Assembly: GCA_963210315.1 (NCBI GenBank)
Contig: OY723286.1
Span: 1,922,001 to 1,986,000, forward strand
Length of the DNA: 64,000 bases
Source of the DNA: Rhynchopus euleeides
Taxonomy: Eukaryota; Euglenozoa; Diplonemea; Diplonemida; Diplonemidae
Direction of reading: 5' to 3'
The notes beneath the pieces were generated by a model. That model made no database searches and had not been told where the DNA came from. It was given only the letters and a program-made list of their open reading frames with translations. This document shows, piece after piece, positions 52,339 to 63,390 of this stretch. Within the stretch, counting starts at the first letter, position 1, and the number at the start of each line of letters is the position of its first letter. The translations under genes were made by a program, and so were the position numbers.

Positions 52339-55300
52339 ATGCACAGCGGCATGCGGCATCCGCAGATCGTGCTGCAGCTGTTGGGCGTGGCCTTGCTCTG
52401 TGTGGGGGCGGCAGAGGGTCGCATCTACTCGCAGTACACGCTGGACGGGCCAGCAGTGGAGGACACGTACCGGCGGACGAGCTCGAGGAAGCGGATCGCC
52501 CTCGGGAGCGGCAGCAACGCGGTGTGCGGGAGGTCATACCACGTCAAGCCGCGCGACTTCATCAGCCTGCAGGCATCGAACGGGGCACCCACGGGGAAGA
52601 CGGACTTCACCATCGCCGGGTACGTGAAGCCGGTGCGTCTGGGGAAGAGGGCGCTGTTCGCAATTGGCTGGACGGACAGGTGGCGACGTGCAGGCCACTG
52701 GGGTGCGTGGGTGTCGGTGGACGGTGCGGGGCGGGTTGGGGTGCACACCCCGGCACTGGGGTTGCGGAGCAGGACGGCCCTGCGACGCGGGGTGTGGGCG
52801 CACGTCGTGCTGACGTACACGGCGGCAGAGACGAAGCTGCGGCTGTGGGTGGACGGGAAGGTTGTGCTGACGAGGCGGGTGGCGATGCACCTGCGGCAGA
52901 AGTCGAGGTACGGGGGCATGGCCATCGGGGAGTTCCACCTGGGCGGGTCACCGTTCGCACGCGGGGGTGAGTATTTCATCGACCACGTCAGCTTCGCAGA
53001 CCATGCCGTCACCGACGTGGCTGAGGTTGCAGCCCCGTGCATCAAGGGGCCGCCGATCCGTGCACCGACACCTGTGCCACGCACACAGTCCCCCCCCACC
53101 CCACCTGCACCGACACGCGCGCCACGTACACCCGCACCCACCCCTCCGCGGACGCCATCACCTGTGCGGACACCTGCACCTGCACCGCCGCAGCCAGCAC
53201 GCGGGGACGCCGCTCTGTGTGCGCAGAAGGGGGCCGTGTGCGGGGCAGTCCGTGACGGGAAGGGGAAGACAGTGACGTGCGGGACGTGCGGGGCTGGGGA
53301 GATGTGTTCGTTCGGGCGCTGCGAGGCACGGTGCTCGCTGGAGGTGCTCGCGAAGAAGAAGGGGCCGTTCGACGGGCTGTTCGCATTCGTGCCGCTGCAG
53401 TTTGCCTACGAGGACCTGTCGGAGAACCAGCACCCCGTGACGGCGGAGCTGCTGGCAAACGACCGGAGCGCAGACACGTTCCCCTACGAGAGCGCGGTGG
53501 ACATGGCGGACAAGGTGGTGCGGGTGGACTTCCAGAGGCGGACGGTGAGGCCGGCGATGACGCTGTCGTTCAAGCTGATGCCGAAGGCGCTCGGGCAAAG
53601 CGGGGTGGTGCTGACCTTCGGGCCGCTGACGGTGTTGGCGGGCGGGAAGCTCTCCGTGACGGTGGGTGGGATGACGGTGGTGAACACGGCACAGCCCTTG
53701 AACCACCGGCGCTGCAACCATGTTGTTGTTCAGCTCTCGAGCCGCGGCAGCTTGGCCACGTTTGTGAACGGGCGCCGCACGGAGCGCGCCCTCGGGCGGG
53801 CCGCCGCACTGATGCTGGGTGGCTCGCTGACAGTCGGGCGCTACCTCGGGAAGGTGTGGGACGTGCGTGTGTACGAGAGGGCGCTGGCGGGGCGCGAGAT
53901 TGCGGACCTCGGGGACGACTGCGACAGCGGGCTCAGCATGGAGGTGCGGGACGCAGGGTACCCGAACTACATGTGTGGGGTGTACTACTGCATGTACTGG
54001 CCTGCCGGGGTGACGGACACGACGCAGGAGAGTCTCGACTACCAGTTGTCCGGGCATGACATGGTGTGGGAGCACAACGTGCTGGAGACCGGGATGTACG
54101 TGCAGGGGGCGCTGTGTGCGGAGCTTGCCAAACCGCGCGACCTGCTGCTGACGGCGGGGTATCGCAAGTCGTGGGTCAGCAAGTTCACCTTTGCGAAGCC
54201 GTGGAACCAGTACGTGCTGCACGAGAACTTCCACGCGTACCAGGCGCGCGTCAGGGGGTCCACGAAGTTCCTGGCCGAGTCGACTGCATCGTGGGGGGCG
54301 TTCTCGCAGAAGCCGACCGCATACGACACAATCCTCGGGATGTACACGCTGCAGCCGCAGCTGGCGCTGTGGACCACGCAGAGCTCTGTATTTGAGGACG
54401 GGATCATCGACAACGCGAAGGGGGGTCACCAGTACGGGGCTGCCATCTGGGAGTGGTACGTCACGCACCACGTGCTGGGGGACGACTTCTTCATCGGGAA
54501 GGTGTACAACCGCAGGGTGCTCGGGCTGGCCCCGACCAGCGGTGCCCCTGCAGAGGGGATGTACAACGCGCTGCGGGAGGCCGGGTTCGACATGCGCGAC
54601 GTGTTCAGCGACTTCGCGGCACGTGTGACGACGTGGGACATGGACTACGAGGAGACGTTCCGTGCGTCAGAGCTGGGGTCCTTCCGCCGCATGGACAGGA
54701 ACAACCGGAAGGCGGACAAGCCGATCCCTGACTCGGAGGTGGACAACAAGATCGCAGAGTTCTACGGGGTGCGCGGGGCAGGCACGAGGTGGGTGGCTGT
54801 GCCGGATCGCTACAAGATCGGGGACTGGGCGTACAACGCGTACGAGGTGGACGTGACCGCAGCCACCACGTACGAGGTTGGGATGAAGCCGTCGACACGC
54901 AACCCGGCGTACTCTGAGTTTCGTGCACAGGCAGTGGTGCACAACACGCAGACGGGGAAGCGGAGGTACCACAAGCTGCCGGTCACGAAGGCGGGTGTGG
55001 CTGTGACGGTGCGGGTGCGTGCTGCCGCAGGGGAGAAGCTGTACCTGGTTGTGGCCAACACACCTTCAACAATGTTCACCGGTTTCAAGGCCTACACGTA
55101 CGAGTACCTGCTGGCCCCGAGGAAGGCGGGTGGGGCTCCTGCACCCACACGGGCGCCCCCAACCCCACCTGCGCCGACACGCGCACCGCGTACGCGCCCA
55201 CCGGCCCCTGTGCGGACGCCAGCACCGGCACCATCGCCATCACCACCCACCCCGCCGGCAGCGGGCCGTGCACGCGTGTTCCTGATGGCGGGTCAGTCGA

Positions 55301-56978
55301 ACATGGTGGGGCACGGGCGGGTGTCTGACCTCAAGATCTTTGAACCGAAGCTGCTGGAGACCAGGGACGACGTGTTCGCCAAGTCGATCATCGAGGTGCG
55401 CAGGGGAACAGGGCGCCTCGCCCCTCAGTACGGGAGGGCGTTCGGCCCGGAGCTGGGGTTCGGGCACGTGCTCGGGGACACCTTCGCGGAGGATGTGTAC
55501 CTCTTCAAGGCTGCGAAGGGAGGGACCCAGATTGCGAACGAGGACCACTGGGCCCCGCGCGGGAAGGACGGCAACCTGTACAAGCAGGCCATTGCAGGGT
55601 TCAAGCAGTTCCTGTCGCGCGACGTGCCGAGGGAGCATGTGGTGTCGGGGTTTGTGTGGTTCCAGGGGTACAACGACGCCTTCTCCGACGCGAACGCGAA
55701 CGGGTACGAGGCGGCGCTGGTGGAGCTGATTGCGTCTGTGCGGCGGGACCTGGGGGTGGCGGACCTGCCTGTCGTGGTGGTGCAGGGGAACGACAACCAG
55801 GGTGTGCGTGGGGACATCATCAGGGCTGCGCAGGCGAAGGTGGCGACAGAGGACGCGCATGCCGACTGGGTTGTGTCGGGCGACCTGTACAACTACTTCC
55901 ACTACGACAGCCCGTCGATGGCCACGATCGGGCGGCGTGCGGGGCAGGCAATGCTGCCGTTTCTTGGGCGGGCGGGTGCCTTCAAGGATGTGTATGTGGG
56001 GACACAGGGCAGGACGCTGCAGGTTGCGGGACGTGAGGGCGTGCTTGCGAACGACCGGGGCGTGGGCAAGGGCAGGGCACAGGTGGTGGCCAGGCCGTCG
56101 CACGGGAACCTGGTACTGCGCAGCGACGGCGGGTTCACGTACCGCCCTGCTGCAGGGTTTGTCGGGCTCGACACCTTCACGTACACCGTGGCAGACAGGG
56201 CGGGGGTGGTGGGGAACCCTGCGGTCGTCGAAGTCTGGGTGGAGACGAAGACCGCGTCGGACGAGAAGCTGATTGTGCACTACGCATTCGAGGAGGCGGG
56301 TGTGGTGGCGGACAGGTCGTCGCCGTCGTCCCCCTCCATCGTGTACGACTCGACCAGGAGGGTGCAGGCGTACGCCGACCCGACGGGGGTGTCTGTGGGG
56401 GAGGCACGCGGGGTGTCGGGCAAGTGTGCGGTGCTGTCGGGCACCCCGAAGAAGTGGGGCGACGGGCACCTGTCTGTACAGATGTCCCCGATGCCGGACT
56501 TCCTCCTCTTCGGGCTGGACGACATCACCGTGTGCATGTGGGTGAAGGTGGCAGCGCCCACCACGGACAAGATGCCGATCTTCTCCAACGCCGGGCGCCC
56601 CAATATACCATGGGGCTGACGCTGCTGACGGGCGGGCCCGGCAAGTCCTTCACCACTGTTGTGTACGGCACGGGGGGGCGCAGGGTCACCGTCGCCTCAC
56701 AGGGCCCTGCCATCGATGACGGGGCATGGCACCACGTGGCAGCTGTCGTGTCGCGCTCCACCAACACCGCGACAAACTACGTGGACGGGCGGGCCGTGTC
56801 GACTGCCGGCATCTCCGGGGTGGGCGGGGCGTTCGAGCAGGGCTTCTACACGCGCCTGGGCGGTGTGGCGTGGCTCGGAAGCAACGCGAAGTTCGTGGGG
56901 CACATGGACGAGGTGCGGGTGTACCGCACAGCACTCCCCGCAGCACGCATCGCACAGCTGTTTGCTCGCAGGGAGTGA
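52339..56978 (+). CDS. Secreted LamG / zincin-like / SASA-esterase multidomain protein, third pass, same frame break
   Basis: Complete copy with the same domain order as 27154-31793. The main frame ends at 56617-56619 and the last LamG strands continue in another frame to 56978, with the CCCC run at 56598-56601. The base at 53310 is G, as in the second pass. Confidence 0.78.
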
Positions 56979-57886
56979 AGGGACTTGAGACTTGAGACAG
57001 CAGCAGTGAGTGTGTGGTTGGGGCGGCAGGTGGCTTTGCCTGTGTGCGTGTGTGTTTGTCCCGCTCTCGTCATAGACCGAAAAGGGCAGTGTCGCTGCCC
57101 CAGCGGAGGGACCGACACACAAGGCACACAAAAGCAAGCGACCCCGCTGCCCACCAACTGTGAGTGTGCTGTGGCTGTGGTGTGTACAGGGTGTGTCCCC
57201 TTCTGCCTCTTTCTCTGTCTCCCTCTCCACGATCTGCTACACTTGACTGTGTACCAGATGACATATTATTGACGTTTTCACTATAACTCTTGCGCTTCCT
57301 TGTTGGGGCAACCGACATGCGTGTTCTGTGCACACCACCTCTCCCCTCAGGAGTGTTCCTCTCTGCACCATTCCGCAGATCAGCATCCAGTCGTGCGCAC
57401 AGGTTCACACGGTGGGGTTGGTTGCCCCGTTCTCTTCTTTGTCCTGCGTGCGTGAGTTCCGTTCGTTGTGTCTGTTCTCTGCCTTTACTGTCAGCGGACG
57501 TGGCACAGTTTTTACATCCTGCCACAAGCTGCCGTGGGTGGCTGACACACAAGGCCACTCACTCACAGCCCCGCATCCACAACACCACCACCCCTGCCCA
57601 TGTAGTTGGTTGTCTTTCAGCCACTTCTTGCCGTTCCCCAGGTGAAGGGATAAAGGCAACCGTATCTGGAATGACATGTCCTTGGAAGCACCCCACTCCC
57701 CCAGCACCCAGCTTGACTCAGGTGTTGACGCACACCCTCGCCCTGCACCACATCTCCACTGCTGTTCACCCTGGTGCCACCCCCACATCAGAGGCACCAG
57801 TTGGGTGTGCCCACCTGTACCCTGTACCCCTCCACACCACACCACACCTCATCACACTGCCGCAGATTGTTTGCAACTCACTGAGA
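56979..57886. other. Intergenic spacer, LamG gene to peroxidase gene (third pass)
   Basis: Same content as 4211-5118. No gene supported. Confidence 0.5.
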
Positions 57887-59117
57887 ATGAGGTCTACCGC
57901 TGTGGTGCTGGTGGCGCTGCTTGCCGTGCAGCTGACTGGTGTGCAGGCACAGCGTGGTGGGCGCGGAGGCCGGGGTGGCGGTGGCGGTGGTGGTCGTGGT
58001 GGTGGTGGGGCACCAGCACCGGCACCCGCTCCTGCACCAGTCCCTCAGCCTCCACCTGCACCGGCACCGGCGCCTGTGCCTGTGCCACCTGTGACGGGAG
58101 GTGGACGTGGCGGGAGGGGCGGGCGTGGTGGCAGGGGCGGTGGCGGGGCACCTGCACCAGCACCAGCGCCTGCACCTGCACCTGTGCCCGTGCCGCCACC
58201 CACGGCACCCACACCCGCACAGAGCGGGCCGCCCAGGACACAGCCGGGTCGGGCGATCCTCGCGTCTGCACGTGCACGGTACCAGCCCGTGGTGCAGTCG
58301 ATCGGGCAGCTGATCGAGTCGAGCCCCGAAGAGCTGCGGCCGCTGTTTGTGCGGATGGCGTTCCACGCGGTGACGACGTACGACGCGTCTGCACGCCCTG
58401 TGGGCGGCCCTGTCGGGGGGGTGCCTGCGCACGGCCCCCGAGAACCGGATCCCGGACAACACGATCATGTCGCTTGTGACGGACCCGCTGGAGGCGGTGA
58501 AGCGTGCACACCCCTTCATCACGTACGCAGACCTGTACCAGCTGGCCGGGAACGTGGCGCACGAGTACATGGGGTCCCCGTCGCTGTTCTGGCGGCCCGG
58601 GCGGCGCGACTTCACGGCACCGGCGGAGACCGGGCGGCTGTGTGTGGGGGACGCGTCGCGCATCCCGCAGAAGCGCTTCAACAACGACAACTTCCCGCAC
58701 CCGGACACGCTGCAGCACTTCTTCGACGTGTTTGAGCGCCTCGACATCAGCCTGGACAGGGACGCGCTGGCCTTGCATAAGGCTGCCGCGCTCATGGGAG
58801 GACATCAGATGGGCGGGATGCACACAGAGGTCAGCAACAACGAGGGTGTGTGGACCGCAAACAACCTGGTCTTCGGGAACGAGTACTTCTTCAACCTGGA
58901 GAACGGGAACTGGGGCCGCGGCACAGCCCAGCAGGGCCAGACGGACCTGCAGTACCGCGGCGGGCCCGGCGGGCGCTTCACCATGCTCCCCATCGACATG
59001 GTGATGCGTGCGGACAACCGGCTGCGCAACATTGTGCGCCAGTTCGCCCAGAACCGCCAGCAGTTCAACACCCACTACCTTGCTGCCTGGCGCCATGTCC
59101 AGGAGCTTGGCATGTGA
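57887..59117 (+). CDS. Secreted class I heme peroxidase, third pass, same frame break
   Basis: Third copy of the gene at 5119-6349, unchanged. The seven-G run is at 58415-58421. Confidence 0.75.
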
Positions 59118-59925
59118 TCTGATGTGACCTGATCACAGTGTGGCAAGTCTCGTTTCTGATGGTGCTGCACATCAATCCACTCCACAATCCGATGCATCTT
59201 CCCCTCCTTCTTCTCCTTCTTCTTCTTCTTCATGTGTTCAACTCGCCTGACAACCACCACTGTGTGTGTGTGTCTCACACAACACACATGCGGCTTCCTT
59301 GTTCTTGTGTTGTCTTGTCTCGCTGAATGAACTGAAACGAAAGTACGAATCTGAACACAGCGGCCTAGGCGTAATGCCCTCGCCCGACAGGCTGAGACTG
59401 CAGAACTGGTTTGTACCACACTTGCCCGCTGCTCGCACTCGCACCGTCACGGTGTGTGTGGGTATGTGTGTGCACGTGGTGCGTCCATTCCGGCTCTCAC
59501 GCACTCACCCACTTCCGAAGGTTCTGACCCTTGTTGCCGTTCTTGCTATAGACTCCGGCAGATCCTCGCTTTGTTGTTTGTTTCCTATAGACAGCACTGC
59601 CGATACAAAGTCGGCATGCAGTGCTGTGCCTGTTCGCTGTTTGTTTGCCCATGTGACATCTTGTTCCACCTTTCGCCTGAAGTGCTTCTGCTTCCAGTTT
59701 GAGTTTTCATGTTTCATCCTCTCGTCTTGTTTGCAGCGCCACAGACCGACACGCACATGAGGTGCAGATGAATGCAATGCAGCTGAAGTGACAACACGCC
59801 CACCCCCAAGCTGACCCATGCACTGCAGCCGTTGCACTGATCACCAACACACTCCTCGCATGAGTGCACACCGACACCCTGCAGGACACCCAGACCACAA
59901 CACTACCCACAACACCAACTACAAA
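59118..59925. other. Intergenic spacer, peroxidase gene to Cys-rich gene (third pass)
   Basis: Same content as 6350-7157, with the hairpin at 59591-59627. No gene supported. Confidence 0.5.
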
Positions 59926-60294
59926 ATGTTCGCATCGCGCACAATCCTGCTGGCGGCGGCGTGCCTCATCGCTGCGGGGGTGCAGGCGGAGGCGCAGCAG
60001 ATCTGCTGCCTGGCGTTCCCGACGTGCCCTGCCGACACGACGCGCGACGCGACGTGCACGGCGGCCGACGTGAAGGCCGGGCTGTGCCAGGAGGCGACGC
60101 TGTGCTGCAGCACGATCCGCTGCAGGGTGAAGCAGCCTGAGACGCCCATCTGCTGCCAGGCCATGCCGTCGTGCCCGGCCGGTTACGAGCAGACGGACGA
60201 GTCTGTGTGCTCCGACCACATGTGGAAGTACGGGATCTGCAGGAAGGCGAGCCGCTGCTGCAAGGAGATCACGTGCCGCACCTGGGTCATGTAG
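59926..60294 (+). CDS. Small secreted protein with a duplicated eight-cysteine domain, third pass
   Basis: Identical translation to the gene at 7158-7526; last gene of the array. Confidence 0.75.
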   Translation: MFASRTILLAAACLIAAGVQAEAQQICCLAFPTCPADTTRDATCTAADVKAGLCQEATLCCSTIRCRVKQPETPICCQAMPSCPAGYEQTDESVCSDHMWKYGICRKASRCCKEITCRTWVM

Positions 60295-61678
60295 GAGCGT
60301 GGAGGAGGCCCCTTGCGGTACAGATGTTGCTGCTGAGCCCCAACCGGCTGTGTGGCGACTGGGTGGCTGGGTGATGGAGACAGCTGTGCGTGGCTTCTTT
60401 GTTGCTCTCAAAATCAACTTCAAACAGAAACACAAAGACAATAGCATGGCAGAGCAGGGCAGGACGGGCGGGGGAGCTCTGTAGCCCCCCACCTCTCCGC
60501 ACTGCTTTGTTTGTTCTTTTTTGGGTGGTGGTGGACTACTGGACTACTGGACTACCCCCACCTCTTCGCGTTGTATGCCCCTCTTTTTTGGAAGAACAGC
60601 TAGCTTTTCGCACTAAAAAGACTCGTGGCAGCGTTCGGTATCTGCACACATGCACTAGCAGGCACCGTTCGTACAAACAAAGAACGCAACTCCAAGTCTT
60701 TTTCCTTTTCATCCCCTGCATCCCCACATCCCCGGAACCGCAACAAGGCGCGGTGTGTGTCCTCCCGGCCTAGACGAGATGAGCCAGTTGGCGTTTGTGT
60801 TGCCCGGTTGTGCCTTGTTCTGACACAAGTGCAAGTGGGCAGCACCCGCCTGGGAGCCTGAATGTCGCTGGGAGAGGACACGCCGTGCCCCACAGAGGCA
60901 TCCTGTGCCTTGTGGTCAAACTGTTGCCGATTTCCCCTACGATCCATCCATCTTCGTACCATCTACCATTAACGTCTCTCTCTTTGCGCAGCAAGCACAC
61001 ACACACACACCCAGAGAGGTAGCCCGTCTTTACTCGGACGGGTCGCAGCGGGAGCACTCGAACGAACACAGAGAAGGCACCGACCGCCCGCCTGCCGTGC
61101 ACCACCACGTTGCGGCCGCTGAGACCTCCGGGGGAACCCCCGACAGGAGGAATGTGTGGCAGCGTTGTGTGTGGTGCACGTGCACGTGGGAGGTTTGTGG
61201 CCTTGATCGAGGCGTCCGTCTGCGAAAACCACCTCTGCAAGGGAGTGAACTGCATGCGCTGCCCTGCTGATGTGCCTCCTGCTTGGCTTTGCTTTGCCCC
61301 ACAGGCGGGGGCGGTGGGGTGCAGGTGCAGGTGCAGGTGGTTGTGCCACAGCGGCGCAGCTGCCTCGCCCCGCCTCGCCTCCTTCCCCCTTCTGCTGGGC
61401 TGGGCTGGGCTGGAGGTGTATTCCATGGGCCTTTTGTCCGCTTCCTTTTGCTTTTCAGGCGTCTTGTCTTTTCTACTCTACTCTAGTCTACTCTACTCTC
61501 TTTATTCCCTTCCCTTCTCCGACCCATACAGCCGTGCTAATCCCAATGGGCGGAAAAGGGCCTTGTGTGTGGGACACCCTCAAAACTACAACAGCCCTCC
61601 TCAGGTGGGGGCCACACGGGTCTCGCACCCGCTGGCCCCACCCCACAGAAGGGCTTGATCCCGCGGGCCACACTCGGT

Positions 61679-61693
61679 GGTGCACAGTGCACC
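61679..61693. repeat. Palindrome at the right end of the tandem array
   Basis: The 15-bp inverted repeat sits three bases before the point (61696) where the third pass stops matching the earlier ones. An array end beside a palindrome suggests a hairpin- or replication-mediated breakpoint; the mechanism is inference. Confidence 0.7.
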
Positions 61694-61840
61694 GATAGGA
61701 CTATACGAAACCACCCCAGCCCACCCCAACCCCCACCCCCACCTTGCCCTTCTCCTTCAGTTCCCCCACACCCACCCCGCCTCTGTGCTCCCCAGCCCTC
61801 TCAGCCTTGGTTCTGCTTGCCCCATTACATTGATCCCTGC

Positions 61841-61842
61841 AG
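61841..61842 (+). promoter_or_regulatory. Candidate trans-splice acceptor of KMP-11
   Basis: CCCTGCAG ends at 61842, downstream of a long C/T-rich tract and 22 bases before the ATG. This is the layout expected of spliced-leader addition in Euglenozoa. Inference from sequence only; an earlier AG after CTCCTTC near 61760 is an alternative. Confidence 0.4.
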
Positions 61843-61864
61843 ACTAGACCTATACACACTCAAG

Positions 61865-62143
61865 ATGTGCACGACGTACCAGGAGTTCTCCGACAAGCTG
61901 GACCGCCTCGATGCGGAGTTCGGCAAGAAGATGGAGGAGCAGAACAAGAAGTTCTTCGCTGACAAGCCTGACGAGAGCACGCTGTCGCCCGAGATGAAGG
62001 AGCACTACGACAAGTTCGAGAAGATGATCAAGGAGCACACCGACAAGTTCAACAAGAAGATGCGTGACCACTCCGCTCACTTCAAGCAGAAGTTCCAGGA
62101 GCTGCTCGAGCAGCAGAAGAACGCACAGTTCCCTGGCAAGTGA
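61865..62143 (+). CDS. KMP-11: Kinetoplastid membrane protein 11 (KMP-11)
   Basis: 92 residues, exactly the usual KMP-11 length. The protein is a highly charged, Lys/Glu-rich helical polypeptide. It begins with TTYQEFSDKLDRLD and keeps the family blocks FFADKPDE, LSPEMKEHY, KFNKKM and LLEQQKNAQFPGK. In kinetoplastids KMP-11 is an abundant membrane- and flagellum-associated protein needed for normal cell division, built of two helical arms and lacking a signal peptide, as here. The family is characteristic of Euglenozoa, making this the best taxonomic marker in the window. It lies just outside the tandem array, 169 bases right of the array end. GC-rich third positions (AAG, GAG, TTC) match its neighbours. 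Confidence 0.95.
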   Translation: MCTTYQEFSDKLDRLDAEFGKKMEEQNKKFFADKPDESTLSPEMKEHYDKFEKMIKEHTDKFNKKMRDHSAHFKQKFQELLEQQKNAQFPGK

Positions 62144-62210
62144 TGACCGTGCTAAGGGCTGCTATCTAAACCCCTGGGTGTGACCTGCTGCCATCGGGGA
62201 CTGGACCTCC

Positions 62211-62244
62211 TCCCCCCCCCCCCCCCCGCCCCCCCCCGCCCCAC
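62211..62244. repeat. Poly-C tract
   Basis: A run of 16 C followed by further C-runs broken by single G. Homopolymer length here is likely to be unreliable in the assembly. Confidence 0.8.
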
Positions 62245-63049
62245 CACCAATTGCAGTGAAGGCCCACCCGGAGGGTCCCCCCTCCTTTGTTTCCTTACTT
62301 TTCTCCATGTTCCGACGCCCCCTACCCCCTCCTATCCCCGCTCTTGCTTCAGGCGGTTGCAGCGAGCCCCGAGCAGAGGCCGCTGCAGCACCGATGCAGT
62401 GTAGATATTGGTTGTTGTGCCCCACCCCTGTGCTCCCACCTTTTGGAGGGCTTGTGCCAGAGGGCAGCAGTTGGTTGGATGAGGTAAACCCCTGCCCCAC
62501 ACTGTGTTTTGCAGGGCTGCCAGCCGCCACACCTGCCTGGGCTTTCGTCCCGCTGGGTTCCGGGTTCAGTTCGGGGGGGTGGGTGGTGGGGTGTCTTTAC
62601 TCTGTTGCAGGACATCCCTCCTGAGAGCATCAAAGGCGACATTGCTGCCTCCTCCACTTGTGATGGAGTGGCCATGCTGGGGATGGCAGCAATGGAGCAA
62701 GGTTTATGATTGGTGCAGAGGAACGGGAAAGACCCGGCGACACGGCGGGGACAAGCGTTTCTTCTCGCCTTGTCTGCTGGAGAGGTGTCACGGGAGCAGC
62801 ACGTGTTAGAGAGCGGCAGTTGTGACAGACTATAATGAGACGTATTAAATGATGGGAAATAAAGGATCCCCCTACGCAGCCCCCACCCCTCCCCCACCCC
62901 CCACCCCCCTCCCCATTGATTGCTTCTTCTCGATAGCGAGGGCAGGGGTGGGGGGAGGGAGAGAGAGAGGGTTTGCCAACTCTGCGTTTTTACCTTTTTC
63001 TACTTCACTCCTCAAGAAGAAAATCACCCCCTCCCCCCCCCTCCCCACA

Positions 63050-63225
63050 TTAGCGGATCCATATCGAGCAAAAAAAAGTCGAAAGAGAGCGAATTCGCCT
63101 CACCAGATCTCTCTCTCTCTCTCTCTCTCGTTTGCCATGTTGGATTAGCGGACCCACATCGTACAGAACATCTACGAAAGACGACGCACGAGAACTGATA
63201 CGCTATCTCTCTCTCAGACACCTGC
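63050..63225. repeat. Imperfect direct duplication, period 95 bp
   Basis: TTAGCGGATCCATATCG at 63050 recurs as TTAGCGGACCCACATCG at 63145. In both, CGAAAGA follows at the same spacing and the block ends in a CT repeat. The middle is diverged. Role unknown. Confidence 0.5.
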
Positions 63226-63386
63226 ATTTCTTCCTTTGGACACAGGGCGGCTGGAGAGGGGGGGGGGGCGGGGTCAATTTTGCCACCCACTCCACCCCAC
63301 TCCACCCCACCCCCCTCTGCAATCCGTTGCCTTGAGTTGTCTGCATCACTTGACACATCTTCACTCTCTATCCCCCCGCCCCCCCC

Positions 63387-63388
63387 AG
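63387..63388 (+). promoter_or_regulatory. Candidate trans-splice acceptor of the DUF4116 gene
   Basis: A C/T-only tract with one G (63361-63386) ends in AG two bases before the ATG, a textbook polypyrimidine-AG acceptor. Such a short 5' UTR would be tight but workable after spliced-leader addition. Inference. Confidence 0.4.
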
Positions 63389-63390
63389 CC

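Larger units (their letters stand above)
36512..61696 (+). repeat. Tandem macro-unit, last complete copy (25,185 bp, eight genes)
   Basis: Second whole unit and last of the array. Its gene order is the same as in the preceding unit. Differences seen are 27 rather than 43 repeats in the pacifastin gene, scattered variants inside that repeat, and 17 rather than 15 A in the Hsp31 gene. The identity with the first pass ends at about 61696, just after a perfect palindrome, and unique DNA with KMP-11 follows. Confidence 0.85.
60295..61864. other. Spacer spanning the right end of the array, up to KMP-11
   Basis: Up to 61696 it repeats 7527-8928. The palindrome at 61679-61693 and the array end follow, then unique pyrimidine-rich DNA (about 61703-61800) leading to KMP-11. 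No gene supported. Confidence 0.55.
62144..63390. other. Low-complexity intergenic spacer, KMP-11 to DUF4116 gene
   Basis: No gene supported. It is rich in homopolymers and simple repeats: C-runs at 62211-62244, C-rich stretches around 62880-62912 and 63028-63046, a CT repeat at 63109-63129 and an 11-G run at 63258-63268. A roughly 95-bp imperfect direct repeat is listed separately. Confidence 0.5.

Noticed and set aside
1-61696. Macro-unit considered as a mobile element or integrated virus
   Set aside because: No transposase, integrase, reverse transcriptase, capsid, terminal repeats or target-site duplication seen. Unit ends are defined only by a small palindrome.
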